Origin: Cyrtodaria siliqua
Lineage: Eukaryota; Mollusca; Bivalvia; Adapedonta; Hiatellidae
Length of the DNA stretch: 64,000 nt
Assembly (NCBI GenBank): GCA_037043455.1
Contig: JAWPHD010004388.1
Location: 1 to 64,000, forward strand
Direction: 5' to 3'
The notes below the pieces were generated by a model, which searched no databases, was not told the DNA's origin, and saw only the letters and a list, made by a program, of their open reading frames with translations. This document shows, piece by piece, positions 10,396 through 19,800 of this stretch (its first letter is position 1; each line of letters starts with the position of its first letter). The translations under genes and the position numbers were made by a program.

Positions 10396-11167
10396 TTAAA
10401 ACATACATGGGACCCCAGGAAGGCACTTTTGAAATTGAACAACCACCCATCTGTGCAAAATTGTGTTTAATGAACCAAATATTGGAAAATAGTGTTCACC
10501 CATAGATGTTATTAAATTGACTTCCTGTGGTCTAGGGTATGTTTTAATGAAATAGCCCAAACACACGTCCATGTATTTATTCATAGTTTCGTTATAACTT
10601 ATTGTTTGTTTCTTGATGAAACTTAAATAAATGTTCATAACATTATGTGTTGTATTTCCTTCTCTCATTGCTACAACTTGATATAAAAGTTAAAATGTGT
10701 CTACCCCAAATACTATTATAAAAACTGGAACAAATAGACAGTGATACTCTTGTGGATAAAAGAACACATTTCCCATAGCTTCCACCAGCCATTGCATTTA
10801 ATTTTCTACATTTAAGTAAATTTGTTAGCTTTACATCATATTGTATGATAAATCCATGAAGTCGACACATTTCGTTGGAAAACGATATACACACTATATT
10901 ATTATATAATATACAAAAACAAGTGTGTAGTTGATGGAGTAAAGTACAGTCTATATTACTATATATGAGAACAATCTCCCCATTTTCATTCTCATCTTCT
11001 TTATGTAACACACCCATTGCCAACAAAATCAGATCAAGTAAAACCACATGTACGAGTTTTGGCCCTGTAATATGTATATCAAAATAAGTGAATTTCAGCA
11101 AGGATTCATAAAAAAGTAAGATTTGTGTTATTGCCACTTTTGAACAATACCAATAAAACATCTTCAT
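10396..11167 (-). pseudogene. Unidentified broken reading frame, about 255 codons
   Basis: Two overlapping minus-strand frames, 11167-10643 (174 residues) and 10668-10396 (90 residues), meet where the first ends SCSNERRKYNT and the second begins MREGNTTHN. A single frameshift would join them into one open frame of about 255 residues. The protein is hydrophobic and cysteine-rich with no motif I recognise. The 5' end overlaps the 146-bp tandem repeat. It could be a relic of a mobile element or chance in AT-rich DNA. Confidence 0.3.
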
Positions 11168-11665
11168 TTATTAAAAACCAAGCAATCAATTTAATTAAGA
11201 TTAATACCAAAACCGTTTCTAAGCCTTGATTTGTGTTCTTTGACACGTTTGAACAATACCAATAAAACATATTTCCCTAATTCAGAAGTTGAAATACTGG
11301 ATAAACACATCATTTATTAAAAACCAAGCAATCAATTTAATTAAGATTAATACCAAAACCGTTTCTAAGACTTGATTTGTGTTCTTTGCCACTTTTGAAC
11401 AATACCAATAAAACATGTTTCCCTAATTCAGTAGCTGAAATACTGGATAAACACATCATTTATTAAAAACCAAGCAATCAATTTAATTAAGATTAATACC
11501 AAAACCGTTTCTAAGCCTTGATTTGTGTTCTTTGCCACTTTTGAACAATACCAATAAAACATGTTTCCCTAATTCAGTAGCTGAAATACTGGATAAACAC
11601 ATATCATTTATTAAAAAAACAAACAATCAATTTAATTAAGATTAATACCAAATATTAATAAACAA
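11110..11665. repeat. 146-bp tandem repeat, about 3.7 copies
   Basis: 'ttaaaaaccaagcaatcaat' recurs at 11171, 11317, 11463 and, slightly changed, 11611. Spacing is therefore 146, 146 and 148 bp. The unit also contains 'ccaaaaccgtttctaag' and 'gaacaataccaataaaacat'. Copies differ at only a few positions. Confidence 0.92.
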
Positions 11666-12170
11666 CAAGGTTAGGAAACTGAGAATAATTCAGAAAAAGT
11701 CAGCGTTTTATAACTAAGGATCGGCTCAGATGATAATTTATCCAGTAAAGACATTAACAATACTGTTTTACCCCAGTTATTTATAATTGATAAATTGATT
11801 TACTGGATATGTAATTATTGATAACAACAACAATAATAATAAGATTAGTATACTACACAATCAAGGTCCGCAAAGTCAATAAAATTCATAAAAAATCAGC
11901 GTTTTCTACCTATTTTCAACTTCAAAATAAACCATTAAAAACGAAATAAAACCGCTGATTTTGCAAAATATATTCAAATATGTGTTGTTTTACTTAGAAA
12001 TACTCAAAAGCGTGTTTAATTATCTTTAATAAGTAATAATTAATAAGGCCAGCGTTTTCTCAATGGTCAGCGTTTTCCTCACCAGTTTTGGGTCGGCGCA
12101 TAGCTGACGTCAGCTATGAAAGTCACGTCAGCTATGAAAGTCAGCGAACTAGACTGGCCCGTGCACAACA
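11666..12170. repeat. Repeated 'tcagcgttttc' motif and CRE-centred palindrome
   Basis: The motif (a/g)tcagcgtttt(c/a) appears near 11700, 11896, 12049 and 12066 on the plus strand, with the related 'accgctgatttt' in reverse near 11951. At 12099-12118 there is a perfect 20-bp palindrome catagctgacgtcagctatg centred on TGACGTCA, followed by a second partial copy (cacgtcagctatgaaagtca). It looks like the end of an unidentified element. Confidence 0.6.
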
Positions 12171-12780
12171 TGAACGTTTCACTTTTAAATACTGTCTCAG
12201 ATCAGTCTTTACTAAACAGTACCTTCCTGGCTTGTAACTATTGAAATGATATTGCGCAAAAAACAAGAAAACGAAGTTGTTTTTTGTTTATTTCTTAAGC
12301 TGTGCAACCGTGCTCCCTTCAGGTCTCACACCACAATTAATTTTCCCATAGGGTTACTGTTCAGCCTTTTCCAACATCTGAGCTTCAAAGCAGGGCAGCA
12401 GACATTGTTGTTGGTTTAATATCTTCAGTATAGCCAAGACCAGTAATTTAAAACAATAAAATACATAAGTTAGCCAGGTTGGTTTTTTTTCTCGCTCATG
12501 TGAACCCTATGGAAAATACAAAATTCATACACTATCTAGCTGAATATGTGGTGCTTCGGTCAAACAATTCTGAAATTTGAATGAAACCTCATATCAACAT
12601 GGGATTTTCTGTATCACCTGTCTTTTACACTGCAGATGTATGCTAAAGCAAAGAAAAACCTAGTTTTCAAATTCAAAATTGCCTAAAATTGAAAAAAAAT
12701 AGAATTATTTTCTGTTTTCCTTTTGTCTCTAGGTCCGTGAGCTTTCAGGGGAGATAATAGAGGTGTGAGACCTTACGTGG
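12171..12780. other. No gene recognised
   Basis: Non-coding by eye. 'aggtctcacacc' near 12319 has an inverted partner 'ggtgtgagacc' near 12762, too short to call an element. Confidence 0.4.
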
Positions 12781-13026
12781 TCCGTGTATTAACGTTCATA
12801 CCCAATCCAACGTTCATACCTAATCCAGTTTAAATATTGTTTTTTGAGCCTGACCAGTTAATGTACATTGTGTTTCATGGAAAGATCCACCTTGAGCAAA
12901 ACAATTCCCAAATATGAAAAAGATTTAACAATTTCTATTAAATTATATTCATAGGTGAATCGAACATCTCCAGCTAATGGACCAGCCTTCTAAAAACCAT
13001 AACTTTTGTTTTCAATACATTTACTT

Positions 13027-14044
13027 TTAATTTCCAGCGCAGACAGTAATCAAGAAGAATGTCAAACCTTTGTGTAAACCCTGTGCAGTTTCTGAAAAAA
13101 TCACAATATCAATAGCATATAGCACAATAAAAATGTTGATCATGTCCACGTCAATGCCATCAAACCCTTTCAAGATAAATTCTTCTGCTATGTCATTTAT
13201 AAACATTGAGAACAATAATGGGGACAAACATTCACCTTGACGTACTCCTAAAACACATGTAAAGTCTTCACTGAGCTTATTTGAAAGCTTCATCCGTAAT
13301 TTTATACATTTATACATAGACTTGATAATATCTAAAAATTTACCCCTGATACCTAGTTTGATTAATTGCATCCATATATTGTCTCCTACTACATAGTCAA
13401 AAGCCTTTGTAAAATCAATAAAACCACAATACAACTTTTTTTCCCGCATTTATCATATGAGTAATAATCCCATGCACAACAAAAACATTATCTACAGTGC
13501 TCATATTTTTCCTAAAACCGGCCTGTGCTTCAATATAAACATTGTAACTTTTCGACCAATCATTTAATCGATTGTTCAGCACACGTGTAAATAATGTCAC
13601 TAAAGTAATTAACAAAGTATTACCTCTATAGTTCTCAGGATTATTAAGACTAAATTTTTTGTGTAGTGGTATTATGTAACCGTCTGACCATATTTCCGGA
13701 AAATTTCCTGGTTCAAAAACTTTGTTAAACAATGGTAAAAGTATAGGAATAAATGTGTTTTTACCGTGTACAAAGAATCCATCCGGTCCAGAACTACGAC
13801 CATTTTTAAGTACGGAAATTGCTTTCAATACATCTCTATGACTTATTTCAATATTCACCTCTTCAAAAATAATTTGGAATTCATTTTTAACATACTTTTC
13901 ATTAAAGTCTATTATATCATCTGGCGTAAAATATGGATCGCTTGGATTATTGATACACTTAAAATATTGTTCAAATACAGATATACTAACATTAGGCGTT
14001 TTAATGCCAGCTGATTCTTTCAACATCTTCCGACTTTTCTCCAA
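13027..14044 (-). pseudogene. LINE reverse transcriptase, frameshifted
   Basis: The upstream frame (14044-13415) has the RT fingers signature: LKNGRSSGPDGF, then W-DGYIIPLHKK and NPENYRGNTLL, then NRLNDW and EAQAGFRKNMST. The downstream frame (13449-13027) holds CGFIDFTKAFDYV (motif A), GVRQGECLSPLLFSMFINDI (motif B) and LYAIDIVIFSET (motif C). The catalytic YADD box reads YAID, so the second catalytic aspartate position is occupied only after a substitution and the enzyme would not be active. The two frames overlap by about 35 bases and are separated by a frameshift. Frame is lost again after motif C. Confidence 0.88.
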
Positions 14045-14557
14045 TTTGTTTGTTACTTCAGAATCGTAGGTGTTTCTACATTTTCTAGTTATATTTTTTA
14101 TACTCAGATCTTGACCTTACTAAATTTATCCTGTTAACATCATCTCTGCACTCCCTGTATTTATTTAGAATTAAATATCTCCTTTTCGCATCGCAATCAA
14201 CATTAAACCGTGGGTTAGCTATTCTATTATTAAATGTGTGGTTTGTATCATTACGAGATAGTGTCTTCTTAAATAAAGGATCAGCAACGCTTTCAATAAC
14301 ATTTACAAATTCCTTAACTACAGTATTAATATCGTTTTCATTAACGCTATTACTTATATTCCCCTTTAATGCGTTCAACTCACTATTCCAAATATATTTG
14401 TTATCTAAAAATTTACAATCCGTTTCAGAACGTGTATCTTTATTTTCAATATTTTCATCGGGTTGTTCATTATAGGAATCAACTTCACTTTCTAAAACAA
14501 GTTTAATAATACAATGATCGGTTAAATATTCGTATCTTCAACAATAAAGCTGGAGAT

Positions 14558-14848
14558 TTAATAGAAAATAGATTCAGAAACTAATACATAATCAACCAAA
14601 CTACTGCCTCTACTTCCAACAAAAGCTCTACTTCCAACAAAAGTATATTTTCCAATCCCTGCATCATCATCAACGCGACCATTTAATATTGGAAACCCAG
14701 TCTGCTTACATAAATCAAGAAATTTTGTACCATTACTATTTAAATGCCCAATATCTTGTGAATGTCTCGGTAAAAAGCTATGCGTAGTATAAGTAACTAA
14801 GGATATGCGTACCTGAACTCGAACCACTTCCATTTCCCGCATTGGCAC
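14558..14848 (-). pseudogene. LINE endonuclease C-terminal fragment
   Basis: The frame contains HLNSNGTKFLDLCKQTGFPI, ILNGRVDDDAGIGKYTFVGS and GSSLVDYVLVSE, matching the last third of APE-type LINE endonucleases (N-G--L-DLC, T---GSS-VDYV). 'AFVGSR' is duplicated in tandem by a short 18-bp repeat. The catalytic N-terminal part is missing. It lies upstream of the RT on the same strand. Confidence 0.8.
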
Positions 14849-14999
14849 TTTGCTAATTAGGTACCTGGCTTATAGTTTCAGAACCTGGCCCAGAGCCGGC
14901 ATTATTGGCGGTGTGGGTATTTACCCCAGAACTGGCACGACCATTTTATCCTGGCATCCCTAAATGTTCATTTTATAGGGCATTCGACTGAACTGTAAG

Positions 15000-15990
15000 T
15001 AAACAAGAGGGCTAAGAGAGCCCTGAATTGCTCACCTGTCGGTATTTGCAAAGATGAGAAGTGTGTATTCAGATGTAAAATATGTAAAACATGTCAAACG
15101 AGGAAGCTTATAATTTTATAACATAGTTAGATCATGCAGTCGATGGCACGCCATCGCAAACTTAAAGCGCTCAAGCTCAGTGTGTATATGGTTAAAGGAT
15201 GGGGATCTCAACCGTTTAAAAGTTATGACCAAAGGGATATGCCCCGATGGGTGGGGATTTGGTTGGTGGTTGTATCCTTTTGTTCGTGTTTATTATTTGT
15301 ATATATGGTTATAGGGTGGGGATCTCAACGGTTTTCAAGGTATGAAACAGCGACTATGTCCCCAGGGGTGGGGACTGACCCCCAGGACCGATGATGTTGA
15401 ATGGTTATATCCGTCTGCTCATGCCCAGTAAGTGTCTATATGGCTTTATGTACTCGTAGATGTACTTTACTTTCCCTGACAGGACTTCTTCTATCCAAGC
15501 TGCTCTGACTGTAACTGTGTGTGCTCTTTTCACACCTTTTGCCTGGAAAATAAAGCAAACTATGATATTGTAATACTGTGTACAAAAACCTAATATGTAT
15601 GGCTTTAGGGTTGGGATCTCAGCAGTTTCCAAATTATGACCCATGGGTTATGTCCCCAGTGATGGGAATATACCCCAGGGCTGATGCTGGTTGGATTGTT
15701 GTATCCATCTGCCAAGTAAGTTTATATATGGTTAAAGGGTGGGGATCTCAAAGGTTTCCCAGTTATGATCCAAGGGTTATTTCCCCAGGGGTGTGGACGG
15801 GCCGCGAGGCCGAGGCTGGTTGGATGATTGAACCGCCTGTCCATGCCAGTTAAGTGTATATATATGGCTATAGGGTGGGGATCTCAACGGATTCCAAGTT
15901 ATGACCCATGGGCTTTGTTCCCATGGACGGGGGCCCCGGGGGCAATGCTGGGTGGATAGTTGTATCCGTCTGTTAAATGCTCAGTAAGTG
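15000..15990. repeat. Tandem-module repeat (gggtggggatctcaa type)
   Basis: It opens with 'aagagggctaagagagccct' and 'gaattgctcacctgtcggta'. Modules of about 125 bp follow, each with tatatggctatagggtggg, gatctcaacgg, aagttatgaccca, and 'ccccaggggtggggac'. The modules start near 15185, 15305, 15595, 15727 and 15860. The gap between the second and third is partly due to the exon-bearing insert at 15449-15597. Frames of 79-91 codons on either strand are module read-through. Confidence 0.85.
15449..15597 (-). pseudogene. Inverted copy of coding exon 2 with intron flank
   Basis: On the minus strand this segment reads an intron end (tttttgtacacagtattaca, atagtttgctttattttccag) followed by an exon (from 15542 leftward) matching 20290-20415. 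Shared residues are KRCEK-, HSYSQSS-DRR-P-RES. Similarity stops before the donor site. TATGGCTTTA flanks the segment on both sides (15439-15448 and 15598-15607), and that sequence belongs to the host tandem module, so the piece was inserted. The intron is retained, so it did not arise from spliced mRNA. Confidence 0.85.
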
Positions 15991-15999
15991 TATAACTGT

Positions 16000-16380
16000 G
16001 GTTTCTGCGAAAAAAATATTTTGAAGTTTTTCCCTATATACGTCTATGTAAAACGTGACCTTTGGGGTGGGCCAATTTTGACCATCTGGTCTCAATTTAA
16101 ACAAACTTGATAGACGACCGTAAACTAATGGCACATGCAAAATATTAGACCTCAGCTTATATGTAGTTTCAGAGAAGAAATTCTTTTCTTTTTTAAAAGT
16201 CCGTATATTCCTCTTATATAAAGCTATGACCCGAGGGCGCGGCCAGATTTTACCAAAGGGTCACCATTTGAACAAAAATTGGTAAAGGACCATAATCTTT
16301 TAATGTTTCTCTATTTAAGTCTATATTAAACATGTGATCCCTGGGGCGGGGCCAAATTTAACGTTAGGGTCGCCATTTGA
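16000..16380. repeat. Degenerate three-module repeat
   Basis: Related phrases 'gtctatgtaaaacgtgacc', 'ataaagctatgacccgaggg' and 'tctatattaaacatgtgatc' each precede a 'g-gg-gggccaa/gat-tt' run and a 'ggtc-ccatttgaa' motif. Divergence is high. It may be a continuation of the 15000-15990 family. Confidence 0.5.
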
Positions 16381-16381
16381 A

Positions 16382-16444
16382 ATGTTACATGGATGCATTT
16401 ATTTCAAAAACAATGTTTGTGAAATAAATGCATACATGTAACAT
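16382..16444. repeat. Short perfect-type hairpin
   Basis: 'tgttacatg-atgcatttat' and its reverse complement face each other, with about 25 paired bases and a loop of about 12 (aaaacaatgttt). It is AT-rich and close to the 5' end of the lysine-rich protein gene (about 350 bp upstream of its start codon). Confidence 0.8.
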
Positions 16445-16795
16445 TTTACCTCTGAACAATTAAACTATTGTTGCCATTTAACAAATCTCAGAATCATCCA
16501 AAGGCCAGCAGACCCTTAAATCAGTGGTATCTAAGAACGTATGTATGCGCCTGTACTCGCGGTATCAATCTTAGACCAGCATGCAGATAATCAGACACCC
16601 ATGATACAGGCCTTATGATCTGGGTTTTGAGAGTACAAGACGCATGTGCGCGTAGATTGTGATGTATTTAGTTTTGCTGCATTGCTATAGGTTTTGTGAG
16701 AAAACATAACAACACAATTAATTGTGTACGTTACATAGCTCTGTGCATTAGTGGAAATTACGATTGTGTAATTAAAACATTGCACCGCTTTTGAC

Positions 16796-16802
16796 ATGGC
16801 AG
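16796..16802 (+). CDS. Coding exon 1 (start codon, 7 nt), predicted
   Basis: gacATGGCAG|gtaagt: a purine at -3, G at +4 and a consensus donor. It ends in phase 1, which exon 2 needs (G + AC gives Asp). There is no transcript evidence, and another upstream exon ending in phase 1 cannot be excluded. Confidence 0.6.
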
Positions 16803-19800
16803 GTAAGTTTGTGAAGTTTTTCAATTTTCCTGATTAAATGCATACAAACCTCCCTTGATAGATAGTATATCAGTTATTCCGTTCTGTCAACGATTTCTTC
16901 GACGCCAGATTTCTGGTGTTACAACGGTAAATGGCTGTCGTTATTTAAATTTGTTAAAATAAAAGTACTCGCAGTACCACTCGTTCACTGCCCGGCACTG
17001 GCACAGGTAAAAAGCGGTTAGATTTGCGGTAACAGAGTGGCTAGTATATTTGCCTCTCTTCTCATAGGTCCGGGGTTCGCAGTTGCTAAGTAACTTACTA
17101 TGACAAATATTGCATAAAATGAACGGCAAGACGAAATTTCCGGGGTGCGTCTATAAACGTCCGTATTTAAAAAAAATACCACAGACTTCAAATAAATGAG
17201 TCTAATCTGGCAAGGTCCCTCGGAGGTGGTGTAACTGTAATCGGTCTGGAAAAATTACACTTAAATATTTAGGCACTCGGCGGGTTTGAACTCGGGGACC
17301 CCTTGCTAACCATGACAGACCTTTTTGGATTTAATAGGAAAATATATAATCCATATTAACAACTCAAACGAGGAATGAAAAACAATAATGGAAAACAATA
17401 ATAATGCCGTGTTCAAAATCTATTCAGTAGTAAAAATTTATTGCAGTTCAAACTCTTAACATCTTGGATTTTTATCTGCCAGGTTTTGTGCATATCTGTG
17501 TATTTATAAACAGCCCGCGTCATCAGCTGAAAGTTTGTATTGCTCTCTACTATTTTCATACAATTATTCGTAACACATGCTTTATTTGGTTATTTGTAGG
17601 CTTTGAGGTAAAAAAAATACTATATACTTTTTAAAGAACATGGATTTATATGTACACTGGATTTGAAACATGTCGTAAATCCAATTTATCCGCCGAATAA
17701 TAATTTACCCATGAATACTTGCGCGTACAGGTAAGGTATTATGGCGCATGCGCATTGCGCTAAGTTACACGCCGTCTTACGAATTGATCAAATGTAAGAA
17801 AACCCATTTAGTGGTCTATTGTTCCATATTGCACATCTAGCGCCTTCTAATTAACACCGTTCGATACCGAATATACAGTGCGGTCGACTTGTCTGTTTTT
17901 ATTACACCCTTCCACCCCTAAATCTGAGGTGTCATACCGAATATACAAGGTGGTCATGCGCGATATTTCGGCATATTGTCCCTTAGAAGGGCGGTAACAG
18001 ATGTAATTCAAAGGGTTGTTTTGTGTTCCAAATAACAGGATGTTGGTGATCGATATAATATTTCTGTTTTATTGCACGCAAGTACACCAAAAGTCAAACG
18101 TGTCATATCGAATACACAGGTATCGCATCGTAATACTATTTGTTAACCAACTTAAACAGCAAAATTTGTCATTCAAATCTATACAATATTGGCAATACAA
18201 AGGAATAATTATTTTGAATATCGAACCATAAATAAAACAGGAGTTTCACATAGAACGTTTATACATATATGAAAAATGAAGGCGATTTCATTGATGAATT
18301 TTCAACCAATTTCAACTGCGTAATTTACGAACAAAACAAAGGCTATACAGAAATCCAAGACCTGCAAGCATCTCTACACAATAATGGCATTACGAAGGAA
18401 TAATTACTTTGAATATCGTAACGTAATTGAAAGAGTAGTTAAATTTTGAAAAAAATGTACATTCTTGATTTCAAGCCACAAATGGCGAAAACTAGAAAAA
18501 GAATTTATGAATTTTCAACCAAATTGAACTGCGTAATTTGCGAACAAAACAAAGGCTATACAGAAATCCAAGACAGGCAAGCAGTTCTACACAATAATGG
18601 CATTACGAAGGAATAATTACTTTGAATATCGTAACGTAAATGAAAGAGAAGTTAAAAATATCAAAAAATGTACACTCTCGATTTCAAGCCGCAAATGGCG
18701 AAAACTGTAGAAAAAATAAAATCAACACGGCTACCGAGCGTTTTTTCGCCGTTAAAACCCAAGTTATAGTATGAATTCCATAATTTCTTTCAATAAATTA
18801 AAAGCAATACATCAGATTTAAATAACTTAGCTCGATATTTGAAATAGATCGTGAAGTAGTATGTTAATAATTCAGGTTTATGTCAACATCAACTCATTTC
18901 AGGATAATCGATCACGTCAAAAATGGCCACAGCGCACCTGTTACCCTGGCAGGTACCCTGTTGTTTATCGCAGAATAATCAGGAAACCAGCTTATTGACC
19001 ATTCGGCGGATAAATCGGGAATTAACAAGGGGCGTATAGGGAGTTTCAAATCCAGTGTACATATAAATCCATGTAAAGAGTAAAAAACATTTTTTCCAAT
19101 GTTATATGACAGCACCTTCAGCATCAGATTATTTCTATGTAAAACTATGCCTCAAAGATTAACTTCAACTTTGACCTCGATTTAAAAATAAAATGAATCA
19201 AAAATTTCCATTGCATTTTATAGTCGTATATTACCCATAGTTCCATGTAACATTATCATCTAATTAATAATTTAATGAATTTCATTGGTTATCCAAAGAA
19301 AACACCCTTGCATCACAAGCACCCTTCTACCAGGTCCAGGAGTTAAAAATAGTGAACAGGTTTTCCGAAATCCGCCGCTCTGCACTCTTTTGTTATATCG
19401 GGGCCTTTTCTCTACCTCGGGAGATATTTCCCGTATTTCAAAAACACTGGTTATTAAACTCTACATCTATTTACTCCCCCCACACATCCCCACTGAGTCC
19501 TATTACAGTAACAGTAAAGCTGTTGTCAACCTAAACCTTAAATCTCAGTGTTAAGGCTTCCTAGGTCCCCAATAATGGTTCGGAAGAAATAGGAGGAAAA
19601 AAATGAAAAGCAATATTTGTTTAGGTATTTTATGTATATATTTAAATGCAATCTTGTGGGCAGTATTATTATGTTTGTATGTCCTGTCCGACAGATGTCG
19701 GGGCTTTTTCCCACAAAATTGGGAAGAGGCCCAGGCCTGTCCATTTTGGGGGAAAAGAACGCGCTTATTTCTCATTTTGGGAAAAATACAAGGTTTCATA

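Larger units (their letters stand above)
12790..14860 (-). mobile_element. Decayed non-LTR retrotransposon (endonuclease + RT)
   Basis: Read on the minus strand, the element has the order endonuclease C-terminus (14848-14558), linker (14378-14085), RT N-terminus (14044-13415), RT catalytic part (13449-13027) and an RT downstream part (about 13020-12800, out of frame). In that last part, a frame-corrected reading gives phrases like SFSYLGIVLLKVDLS followed by a TGQAQ-IFKL segment, as in many LINEs. Stops and frameshifts separate the blocks, so it is dead. The domain order fits an APE-endonuclease LINE of the CR1/Jockey-like group; the exact clade is not decided. Confidence 0.88.

Noticed and set aside
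17604..17611. Eight-base micro-exon (ttgtag|gctttgag|gtaaaa) in intron 1
   Set aside because: The splice-like signals are weak and inserting 8 bases would break the phase between exons 1 and 2.
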